This document shows, piece after piece, positions 1 to 5,381 of a DNA stretch of 9,216 nucleotides; position 1 is the first letter of the stretch; each line of letters starts with the position of its first letter. This DNA comes from an uncultured Hyphomicrobiales bacterium (GTDB taxonomy: Bacteria > Pseudomonadota > Alphaproteobacteria > Rhizobiales > Beijerinckiaceae). The stretch lies in the NCBI GenBank assembly GCA_903918155.1, contig CAIXDD010000040.1, positions 1 to 9,216 of the forward strand, written 5' to 3'. The position numbers were made by a program, and so were the translations under genes. The notes under the pieces are model-generated. The model was not told the DNA's origin, did not search any database, and saw nothing but the letters and a program-made list of their open reading frames with translations.

Positions 1-258
1 AAGCACGACCAGAAGGTCGCCGGGGCGCCGCCCCGCCTTGCGCGAGCGGGGCAGCCAGACCACGTTGCGCGCGTCGCCTTGAACGGAAGAATAGGGATTG
101 ACGGTCGCGGAGGGAGACGGCGCGGGCCGCGCCGGGATCAAGGGCGACGGCGCCGCGCGCGAAGGGGCCAGACCTGAAGCCGCCAAAGCCGAAGACGCCA
201 AACCCGAAGACGCCAGATTCGCCGCCGATCCGGCAAGCCGCGAACGATTGAGGTTCAT
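1..258 (-). CDS. N-terminal part of an unrecognised protein (runs off left edge)
   Basis: An open frame of 86 codons starts at the ATG at 258-256 and is still open at base 1, so only the N-terminus is visible. A GGAG Shine-Dalgarno-like sequence lies about 8 bases upstream of the ATG. Residues 1-50 are rich in Ala, Ser, Leu and Pro, with an imperfect five-residue repeat (ASSGL, ASSAL, AASGL) around residues 16-30. They look like a disordered or secreted-protein N-terminus without a clear signal peptide. From about residue 54 (NPYSSVQ) the composition changes towards a folded domain (NVVWLPRSRK, then GDLLVVL). I do not recognise the family. The gene is divergent from the lipoprotein gene across about 230 bp. 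A competing 121-codon frame on the other strand (98-463) is judged less likely because it is Arg/Ala/Pro-rich throughout and overlaps the intergenic repeats. The call rests on the start, its ribosome binding site and the open frame only. Confidence 0.5.
   Translation of the reverse strand, partial: MNLNRSRLAGSAANLASSGLASSALAASGLAPSRAAPSPLIPARPAPSPSATVNPYSSVQGDARNVVWLPRSRKAGRRPGDLLVVL
182..226. repeat. 15-bp tandem repeat, about three units
   Basis: Bases 182-196 and 197-211 match at 14 of 15 positions, and a degenerate third unit follows. The unit is a multiple of three and lies inside the leftmost minus-strand frame, where it produces the five-residue Ala/Ser/Gly/Leu repeat. Confidence 0.65.
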
Positions 259-340
259 CCCGATACTCCGTGACGCGTCCCGTCGCCCTCGACCATTGGT
301 TCTCGCGCAGGAATGTGGCGACAGAACGGTCGCGGCGAGG

Positions 341-398
341 CCCAAGACCTGCGCCCAAGACCCGCTCCCAAGACCTGCCCCCAAGACCTGCCCCCAAA
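341..398. repeat. 13-bp intergenic tandem repeat, about 4.5 units
   Basis: Units starting at 341, 354, 367 and 380 share the core CCCAAGACC; units three and four are identical, and a partial fifth unit starts at 393. The repeat lies between two divergent genes, 92 bases upstream of the lipoprotein start codon and just upstream of that gene's candidate promoter. Its 13-bp length is not compatible with a preserved reading frame, which supports a non-coding location. Confidence 0.85.
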
Positions 399-436
399 GC
401 GCGCGCGGTCGCCCAAAGCGGGTCGCCCTCGCTGCG

Positions 437-466
437 TTGACGCCGCGCCCGCCAAACGGCTAGGGT
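437..466 (+). promoter_or_regulatory. candidate sigma-70-type promoter of the lipoprotein gene
   Basis: TTGACG at 437-442 matches the -35 consensus at five of six positions. An 18-base spacer leads to TAGGGT at 461-466, a weak -10 element. It lies 25 bases upstream of the start codon. The -10 match is poor, so this is tentative. Confidence 0.35.
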
Positions 467-490
467 CACGCCGGCTCACGGGGATTCGGA

Positions 491-1459
491 ATGCGCGCGG
501 GGTTTTGGGTTGCGATGGGAGCGTTGACGCTCGCCGGCTGCGCCCCGGTGGGCAGGATCGACGCGCCGCAAGTGGCGACGCTGGCGGGCGAGGCGTCCGG
601 CGAGGTACTTGGCGAGGTACTTGGCGAGGCGTCCGGCGAGATACCCGGCGAGGTAACCCGCTTGCAGGCCTATGCGCCGGTCGACGAGCCCGGCGACGCC
701 GCGCGCAAGCCCGCCTCTTTCGCAAGCCTGTTCGGTGCCGCGCCGCGCGAGCCCGTCTCCCCGCACGGCGCGACATCTGCGACGGCCTATGCCGCAACGC
801 CCGCCGCGCCCGTCCATCCCGCTTTTCCCGACGGGGCGCCCCTGCCCGTCGCGCGTCCCGATTTCGGCGACCGCCCGCGCAGCGCCCCGCAAGCGGCCCT
901 GCCCGCCGCCTCGCTCGAATCGCGTTCGCTGGCGGCCTTTGAACGCCGCGCCGCCGGCGTGCCCGACGACGACGAGGACGAGCCCGACATCGCCCCCGTG
1001 CCGCCCGGCGCGCTTTCGCCCTTCGGCCCGGCGCCGGCCCGCGTCGCCTCCACCGGAGTCTCCGGCCCCTTCATCCTGCAGGGCGCGCTGCATACGGGCG
1101 CCAGGATCGGCCCGAGCAGCAACGGCCTCGCGCTGGTGGAGCCGCCGCGCCGCTGGCGCGCGGCCTATGACAGCGTGAACGTGAATTGCTTTCCCGCCGG
1201 CCTGCGCGCCGCGCTCGACCAGATCGCGACCCATTTCGGCGCCGACGTGCTCGTCACCTCCGGCGCGCGCGACAAGGGCCGGCGCGGCTCCCTGCATCGC
1301 GCCTGCAAGGCGGCGGACATCCGCGTGGCGGGCGTGTCGCCGGCCGACGTCGCCGCCTATGCGCGCACGGTGCCCGGCCTCAACGGCGTGGGCACCTATC
1401 GCTGGGTCTCGGTGACCCATATCGACGTGCGCGACGAGCGCTTCGCATGGCGCTGGTGA
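491..1459 (+). CDS. lipoprotein with C-terminal M15-family (YcbK/DUF882-like) metallopeptidase domain
   Basis: A 322-residue predicted lipoprotein. Residues 1-17 form a short hydrophobic signal ending in a lipobox (LAGC, Cys17), so the protein should be membrane-anchored and face the periplasm. Residues 33-56 are six consecutive four-residue repeats (GEAS, GEVL, GEVL, GEAS, GEIP, GEVT). A Pro/Ala-rich, probably disordered linker follows to about residue 190, with an acidic patch at 159-166. From about 225 to the end the sequence fits the zinc-dependent M15 peptidase fold seen in D-Ala-D-Ala carboxypeptidase-like proteins. Likely zinc ligands are His269 and Asp276 (spaced as in HxxxxxxD within SLHRACKAADI) and His310 (THIDVR), and the protein ends in AWRW as these domains often do. 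The inferred role is trimming of peptidoglycan stem peptides. Enzyme activity and cleavage site cannot be read from the sequence. The start is supported by GGGGA about 7 bases upstream and by the well-placed lipobox. Confidence 0.85.
   Translation: MRAGFWVAMGALTLAGCAPVGRIDAPQVATLAGEASGEVLGEVLGEASGEIPGEVTRLQAYAPVDEPGDAARKPASFASLFGAAPREPVSPHGATSATAYAATPAAPVHPAFPDGAPLPVARPDFGDRPRSAPQAALPAASLESRSLAAFERRAAGVPDDDEDEPDIAPVPPGALSPFGPAPARVASTGVSGPFILQGALHTGARIGPSSNGLALVEPPRRWRAAYDSVNVNCFPAGLRAALDQIATHFGADVLVTSGARDKGRRGSLHRACKAADIRVAGVSPADVAAYARTVPGLNGVGTYRWVSVTHIDVRDERFAWRW
587..658 (+). repeat. 12-bp tandem repeat, six units, inside the lipoprotein gene
   Basis: Six back-to-back 12-bp units, each starting GGCGAG, fill 587-658. 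Units at 599 and 611 are identical, and units at 587 and 623 are identical. They are in frame and encode residues 33-56 (Gly-Glu-x-x six times), so unit gain or loss would lengthen or shorten the linker by four residues without a frameshift. Confidence 0.95.
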
Positions 1460-1495
1460 TCTGGCGCTGGTGATCGGGCGCTGTCGATCGGGCGC
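1448..1495. repeat. 14-bp tandem repeat spanning the lipoprotein stop codon
   Basis: Units at 1448-1461 and 1462-1475 are identical (TGGCGCTGGTGATC). The unit at 1476-1489 matches at 11 of 14 positions, and a six-base partial unit follows. The TGA stop codon (1457-1459) lies in the first unit, so added copies fall in the 3' untranslated region and leave the protein unchanged. Confidence 0.9.
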
Positions 1496-1555
1496 GATTC
1501 ACCTTTCTCCCGCGACCTGCTAATCTGACCGTCCATAACAAGATCGGGAGGATTC

Positions 1556-2077
1556 ATGTCGGGCGCGCCGCAACCCATTCGCCGCATCGTCACGGGCCAT
1601 GACGCCAAGGGCTCCGCCAAACTCATCATGGACGGGGCGGCGCAAAACGCACGCACGGGCTCCTCGCCCGGCCAGTTCACGACCCTCATGTGGTGCACCG
1701 ACTCCATGCCTGCCGCCATGCCGCTGGGCGAGGACGTGGAGGACATGGGCGCGCGCAAGCTCGGCACCTATCCGCCCGTGAACGGCACGCGCTTCATGAT
1801 CGCGGAATATCCGCCGGGCAATCATCCGCGCATGCACCGCACCGAGACGATCGATTACATCATCGTGCTCGACGGCGAGATCGACATGGAGCTGGACGAA
1901 GGGCGCATGGTCAGCATGAAGCGCGGCGACGTGATGGTCCAGCGCGGCACCTATCACGCGTGGATCAACCGCGGGCCGGACGTGTGCCGCATGGTCTTCG
2001 TGCTGATCGACGCGCAGCCGCTGGGGATCGGCCAGCCCGTCCAGCGCGGCGCGATCGTGGGCGACGGCCACAAGTGA
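1556..2077 (+). CDS. single-domain cupin protein
   Basis: A 173-residue soluble protein with one conserved beta-barrel cupin domain at about residues 75-155. The first cupin motif is seen at residues 86-108 (PPGNHPRMHRTET, then VLDGEI), with His94 and Glu97 as likely metal ligands. The second motif lies at about 123-138 (RGDVMVQRGTYHAW) and contributes His134. The family is fused to many functions (dioxygenases, isomerases, storage or sensor proteins), so the reaction cannot be assigned. There is no signal peptide or membrane segment, so it is expected in the cytoplasm. A strong GGGAGGA ribosome binding site at 1546-1552 fixes the start. A very weak promoter-like pair (TTCACC at 1498, TAATCT at 1521) precedes it. 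The gene is 96 bp downstream of the lipoprotein gene on the same strand, and co-transcription is possible but not shown. Confidence 0.85.
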   Translation: MSGAPQPIRRIVTGHDAKGSAKLIMDGAAQNARTGSSPGQFTTLMWCTDSMPAAMPLGEDVEDMGARKLGTYPPVNGTRFMIAEYPPGNHPRMHRTETIDYIIVLDGEIDMELDEGRMVSMKRGDVMVQRGTYHAWINRGPDVCRMVFVLIDAQPLGIGQPVQRGAIVGDGHK

Positions 2078-2086
2078 ACGAGGCGG

Positions 2087-2107
2087 CGCGCGCCCGCGCG
2101 GCGCGCG
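2087..2107. terminator. GC-rich hairpin between convergent genes
   Basis: A perfect 8-bp stem (CGCGCGCC at 2087-2094 with GGCGCGCG at 2100-2107) with a five-base loop lies in the 45-bp gap between the cupin and exoD stop codons. It could act on both transcripts, but neither side has a T-tract, so it may simply be GC-rich chance pairing. Confidence 0.3.
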
Positions 2108-2122
2108 TCGGCCAGGCGCGCC

Positions 2123-2797
2123 TCACCAGGGCAGGAGATGCATCATCCGCTCGGTGATCGCCGCGCCGAACAGGACGAGCCCGACGTTCCACGCCACCCC
2201 GATACAGGCGAAGACGAATCCCACGAGGATCGCCACGCCGTCGCGCTCCAGCAAGCCGAAGGCGAAAATCACGATGGCGAAGGCGGGCCCCTGATTGCCG
2301 AACGGGATCGGCAGGACCAGCGTGACGCCGAGAATGAAGATGAGCAGCGCCACGATCGCCGTCGCCGCGCGATCGGTGAGCGCGAGCAGGCGCGGGCGCA
2401 GCACGCCGTCGAGGCGCGACATGAACCCGTCCAACCGCGCCACCGTCGACAGGACCGCCTTGCGCGGCAGCGATTGCCGACGCAGGACATTGGGCAAGGC
2501 GAGGGATTGGCGCCCCGCCATCATCTGCACCGCGACAAGCGCCAGCGCCGTGCCGAAGACGAAGCCGGTCGGCAAGGCCGGCACGGGAATGAAGGCCGGC
2601 AAGGCCAGCAGAAGCAGCACGAGCCCCTGCCCCGAGCGGCCGAGGGCGTCCACAAGCTCCCCGAGGGTGAGCCTGTCGCCCTCGATGGTCTCGATGGCCC
2701 GGCGCAGGGCGCGGCTGGTCTGGCCGCGCGGCCACGGATCGCCGGACGTCGCGGCGGAGGCTTCGCTGGGGTCGTCGCTGGGGCCGGCGTCCTGCAT
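2123..2797 (-). CDS. exoD: ExoD-family membrane protein
   Basis: A 224-residue integral membrane protein matching the ExoD family, named for a Sinorhizobium meliloti gene needed for normal exopolysaccharide production, alkali tolerance and nodule invasion. The biochemical role of the family is unknown. A hydrophilic N-terminus (residues 1-30) precedes a cytoplasmic helix region (SRALRRAIETI, LGELVDALG). Hydrophobic segments lie at about 58-93, 145-165 and 170-212. Two similar family motifs are visible: GLVLLLLALPAFIPVPALP at 57-75, and LPIPFGNQGPAF at 162-173 followed by GLLERDG at 181-187. The frame extends 16 codons upstream to a GTG at 2845. I prefer the ATG at 2797 because AGAGGTGA, a near-perfect Shine-Dalgarno match, sits directly upstream, while the GTG has none. 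The gene is divergent from hisZ and convergent with the cupin gene. No polysaccharide genes are in view. Confidence 0.88.
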   Translation of the reverse strand: MQDAGPSDDPSEASAATSGDPWPRGQTSRALRRAIETIEGDRLTLGELVDALGRSGQGLVLLLLALPAFIPVPALPTGFVFGTALALVAVQMMAGRQSLALPNVLRRQSLPRKAVLSTVARLDGFMSRLDGVLRPRLLALTDRAATAIVALLIFILGVTLVLPIPFGNQGPAFAIVIFAFGLLERDGVAILVGFVFACIGVAWNVGLVLFGAAITERMMHLLPW

Positions 2798-2798
2798 G

Positions 2799-2806
2799 TC
2801 ACCTCT
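2799..2806 (-). promoter_or_regulatory. ribosome binding site that sets the exoD start
   Basis: AGAGGTGA read on the minus strand, one base before the ATG at 2797-2795, matches the 16S rRNA 3' end over seven of eight bases. It argues against the upstream GTG start at 2845. Confidence 0.7.
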
Positions 2807-2959
2807 TGTCGCCGCTTTGGCCGCCGTACTGGCCGCTACGCTCACGTCGCTGGCCCGGGCCGGGGATCGGCCGGGCTCCCTCCCAAGGTGGAGATCGCAG
2901 GCCCGCAGATCAAGCGGCCGCGTTCACCCTGCCCCCCGAAACCTGTCGATCCCGTGGCG

Positions 2960-3002
2960 CGCCCTTGCTAAAGAAGGGCGATTCCGGGGCTTTCGCCCCC
3001 GG
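2960..3002 (+). promoter_or_regulatory. two tandem hairpins in the hisZ upstream region
   Basis: Hairpin one pairs CGCCCTT (2960-2966) with AAGGGCG (2974-2980) around a seven-base loop. Hairpin two pairs GGGGC (2986-2990) with GCCCC (2995-2999) around TTTC, extendable by two pairs past a bulge. Both end within 25 bases of the hisZ start. There is no T-tract, no leader peptide and no run of His codons, so classic his attenuation is not supported. Whether the region is transcribed is unknown. Confidence 0.35.
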
Positions 3003-3026
3003 CGGGCATGTGAGAGGGCGGACGTG

Positions 3027-4160
3027 ATGTCGGACAGGAGCGGGCGAAGCCTCGAGGCGCTGATCGCCCATCTCGTCGCGCAAGGCTATGCGCGCGCCGA
3101 GCCCAACGTGTTGCAGCCCGCCCCCGTGTTCCTCGACCTTGCGGGCGAGGACATCCGCGGGCGCCTTTACATCACCTCCGACGCCTCCGGCGCGGAATTC
3201 TGCCTGCGGCCGGAATACACCATTCCCGTCTGCCGCGATTATCTGGCGAGCGCGCAGGCCGGCAGCCCCGCCGCCTTCTCCTATCTCGGCAAGGTCTTCC
3301 GCTATCGCCCCGGCGGCGTCGGCGAGTTCCGGCAGGCGGGGCTTGAGAGCTTTGGCCGCGCGGACCGGGAGGCGGCGGATGCGGAGATCCTGGCGCTGGC
3401 GCTGGAGGGCGCGCGGATCGGCGGCGCGACCGGGCTCGACGTGCGCTTCGGCGACGCGGGCCTGTTCACGCGCCTGCTCGCCGCCCTCGACCTGCCGCCC
3501 ATCTGGCTGCGCCGCATAAGGCGCGCCCATGCGCGCGGACAATCCCTCGCCGATCTTCTGGCCTCGCGCGCCGAATCCGCCGACGGCGATCATTCCGGCG
3601 TGCTCGCCGCGCTGGAAGGCGCAGACCGCGCCGGCGCGCGCGCGCTCGTGGAGGATCTGCTCTCCATCGCGGGCATTTCCTCCGTGGGCGGGCGCAGCGC
3701 CGCCGAAATCGCGGAACGCTTTCTGGAACAGGCCGCGCTGCAAGGCGGCGCAGGAGTCTCGCGCGAGAAACTGGCCGTGATCGAAGCCTGGCTCGCAATC
3801 GAGGGCGAACCCGACGCGGCGAGCGCGCGCATGCGCGCGCTGACCAAAGACGGCGAACTCGACGACAAGCTCGACGCGGCGCTCGACGCCTTCGACGCGC
3901 GGCTCGGCTTCATGGCCGCGCGCGGACTCGACGTCGCCGCCATGCGCTTCTCCGCGCGGTTCGCCCGCGATCTCGATTATTACACCGGCTTCGTCTTCGA
4001 GGCGCATGATCCGCTGCGCACGGACGGGCGGCCCCTCGTGGGCGGCGGCCGTTACGACGGGCTTGCGCGCACGCTTGGCGCAGGCGCAGACATTCCCGCC
4101 GTGGGCGCCGCCATCTGGTGCGAACGCCTGGCCGATCCCGCCGCAGGAGCCGCAGAATGA
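3027..4160 (+). CDS. hisZ: HisZ, ATP phosphoribosyltransferase regulatory subunit
   Basis: A 377-residue paralogue of the histidyl-tRNA synthetase catalytic core. In the family it binds HisG, forming the hetero-octamer that carries out step one of histidine synthesis and mediates histidine feedback. Synthetase-like signatures are in order: LQPAPVFLD at 29-37, LRPEYTIPVCR at 60-70, motif-2-like YLGKVFRY at 86-93 with GEFRQAGLESFG at 99-110, DYYTGFVFEA at 317-326, and GGGRYDGL at 339-346. It stops there and lacks the anticodon-binding domain of true HisS, which explains the length and rules out a tRNA synthetase. The ATG at 3027 is preceded by GAGGG about 10 bases upstream. The same frame is open upstream to about 2295 only because it runs antisense through exoD, and that stretch is not coding. 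The last codons overlap the hisG start (ATGA), implying translational coupling. Confidence 0.95.
   Translation: MSDRSGRSLEALIAHLVAQGYARAEPNVLQPAPVFLDLAGEDIRGRLYITSDASGAEFCLRPEYTIPVCRDYLASAQAGSPAAFSYLGKVFRYRPGGVGEFRQAGLESFGRADREAADAEILALALEGARIGGATGLDVRFGDAGLFTRLLAALDLPPIWLRRIRRAHARGQSLADLLASRAESADGDHSGVLAALEGADRAGARALVEDLLSIAGISSVGGRSAAEIAERFLEQAALQGGAGVSREKLAVIEAWLAIEGEPDAASARMRALTKDGELDDKLDAALDAFDARLGFMAARGLDVAAMRFSARFARDLDYYTGFVFEAHDPLRTDGRPLVGGGRYDGLARTLGAGADIPAVGAAIWCERLADPAAGAAE
4145..4160 (+). promoter_or_regulatory. hisG ribosome binding site and ATGA overlap with hisZ
   Basis: AGGAG at 4145-4149 lies seven bases before the ATG at 4157-4159, which overlaps the hisZ TGA at 4158-4160. 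This selects 4157 over the in-frame ATGs at 4118 and 4172. Confidence 0.8.
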
Positions 4161-5143
4161 CCGCCGCGACCATGCAGGAGCCGCTGGTTCTCGCCGTGCC
4201 CTCGAAGGGACGCTTGCAGGAAAACGCTTTCGCCTTTTTCGCGCGGGCGGGACTCACTTTCGTGCAGGGGCGCGGCACGCGCGATTATCGCGGCGTGCTG
4301 AAAGAGCTTCCCGGCGTGGAGGTGGCTTTCCTCTCGGCCTCCGAAATCGTCGCGCAGCTCGCCTCCGGCGCCGCCCATCTCGGCGTGACGGGGGAGGACC
4401 TCGTGCGCGAAAGCGTGGCGGATGCGGACGCGCGCATGACCTTGCTCACGCCGCTGGGCTTCGGCCACGCCAATGTCGTCGTCGCCGTGCCGCAGGCCTG
4501 GATCGACGTGCGCACGATGGCGGATCTCGAGGACGTGGCCGCCGCCTATCGCGCGCGGCGCGGCGAGCGCATGCGCGTGGCCACCAAATATGTGAACACC
4601 ACGCGCCGCTTCTTCGCGCAGACGGGCGTCACCGATTACCGCATCGTGGAATCGTTGGGCGCCACCGAGGGCGCGCCCGCCGCCGGACAGGCGGAGCTGA
4701 TCGTCGACATCACCACCACCGGCGCCACGCTGAAGGCGAATGCGCTGAAAGTGCTCGACGACGGCGTGATCCTGCTTTCGCAGGCCAATCTCGTCGCCTC
4801 GCGCGGCGCAAAATGGGACGAGCGCACGCTGGGCGTCGCCCGCGCCATTCTCTCGCGCATCGCGGCGGAGGAAGACGCGCGCGTCAATCGCGAGGTGCGC
4901 GCCTTCGCGCCGGGCGACCGCGCGCAGCTGGCCCAGCAGGCGCAGGCCTTGTTCAGCGCGCGCGCCTTGCTCGGCGACAGCCGCGAAAGCCTGTCGCTCG
5001 TCTGCCCGGCCGACAAGGTCGCCCCGCTCGCCGATTGGCTGATCGGCAAGGGCGCCGAACATGTGGTGGTGAGCGCGCTCGATTATGTGTTCAGCGCCGC
5101 CAATCCGCTCTACCAGAAACTGGCGGACAGCGTGCGCGCCTGA
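4157..5143 (+). CDS. hisG: HisG, ATP phosphoribosyltransferase catalytic subunit
   Basis: It catalyses ATP plus PRPP to phosphoribosyl-ATP and pyrophosphate, the committed step of histidine synthesis, in the cytoplasm. Seen in the 328-residue product: the N-terminal PSKGRLQENAF at 15-25, the GAAHLGVTGEDLV segment at 71-83, ATKYVNTTRRFF at 142-153, and the family signature with the PRPP-binding part ELIVDITTTGATLKANAL at 180-197. A short-form HisG that depends on HisZ normally ends soon after this signature, near 210-230 residues. This protein continues for about 100 residues, with a helical segment (250-275) and SLSLVCPADKVAPLADWLIGKG at about 278-299 followed by EHVVVSALDYVF. That tail resembles the alpha/beta regulatory domain of long-form HisG, though I cannot confirm homology. 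Related Hyphomicrobiales proteins of about 325 residues are known to me, so the length is probably lineage-typical. The gene is coupled to hisZ and ends before a strong terminator. Confidence 0.95.
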   Translation: MTAATMQEPLVLAVPSKGRLQENAFAFFARAGLTFVQGRGTRDYRGVLKELPGVEVAFLSASEIVAQLASGAAHLGVTGEDLVRESVADADARMTLLTPLGFGHANVVVAVPQAWIDVRTMADLEDVAAAYRARRGERMRVATKYVNTTRRFFAQTGVTDYRIVESLGATEGAPAAGQAELIVDITTTGATLKANALKVLDDGVILLSQANLVASRGAKWDERTLGVARAILSRIAAEEDARVNREVRAFAPGDRAQLAQQAQALFSARALLGDSRESLSLVCPADKVAPLADWLIGKGAEHVVVSALDYVFSAANPLYQKLADSVRA

Positions 5144-5147
5144 GCGC

Positions 5148-5183
5148 TTTGGCCGAGCGATTGGCCGAACGTTTTGGCCGAGC
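5148..5183. repeat. imperfect 12-13-bp repeat after hisG, three units
   Basis: TTTGGCCGAGC at 5148-5158, TTGGCCGAACG at 5161-5171 and TTTGGCCGAGC at 5173-5183 follow each other just after the hisG stop codon. The remaining bases to about 5320 show no gene, only GC-rich sequence with small inverted repeats such as CGCGCATTATGCGCG. Confidence 0.7.
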
Positions 5184-5328
5184 CCGCGCCAGATCTTTTT
5201 CGCATGTCGTGCGATTGGCCCGCGCGCCGGAGGGAACCGCTCCGTCGCGCGCGCATTATGCGCGTGAGAGGGCGCGCTGCGCTCCCTCGAACGATCGGCG
5301 CTCCAGCCCCTGCGCGTGATCGTTTCTT

Positions 5329-5360
5329 CAGGCTCCGCCCGCCAAGGCGGAGCCTGTTTT
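5329..5360 (+). terminator. intrinsic terminator of hisZ-hisG
   Basis: CAGGCTCCGCC (5329-5339) pairs perfectly over 11 bp with GGCGGAGCCTG (5346-5356), with a six-base loop and TTTT directly after. The T-tract is on the hisG side only. On the minus strand the hairpin is followed by AAGAAACG, so it is unlikely to terminate the ABC transporter transcript efficiently, although it lies just beyond that gene's stop. Confidence 0.9.
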
Positions 5361-5381
5361 GTCAGGATCCGCGATTGTGTT

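Noticed and set aside
182..398. The spaced repeats considered as a CRISPR array
   Set aside because: Units are 13-15 bp and directly adjacent with no unique spacers, and no cas genes are near.
476..1420. A 314-codon minus-strand frame opposite the lipoprotein gene
   Set aside because: It is a mirror of the lipoprotein gene. The plus strand has a lipobox, a zinc-ligand pattern and a ribosome binding site; the minus frame has none of these.
2295..3026. Upstream extension of the hisZ frame to 621 codons
   Set aside because: The extension runs antisense through exoD, has an Arg/Ser-rich composition, and the HisZ family begins at the ATG at 3027.
2960..3026. A histidine attenuator leader before hisZ
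   Set aside because: No short frame with a run of His codons and no T-tract after either hairpin.
2910..5062. Large minus-strand frames (365 and 336 codons) opposite hisZ and hisG
   Set aside because: Their Arg/Ala/Gly/His-rich products match no family, and hisZ and hisG are certain.
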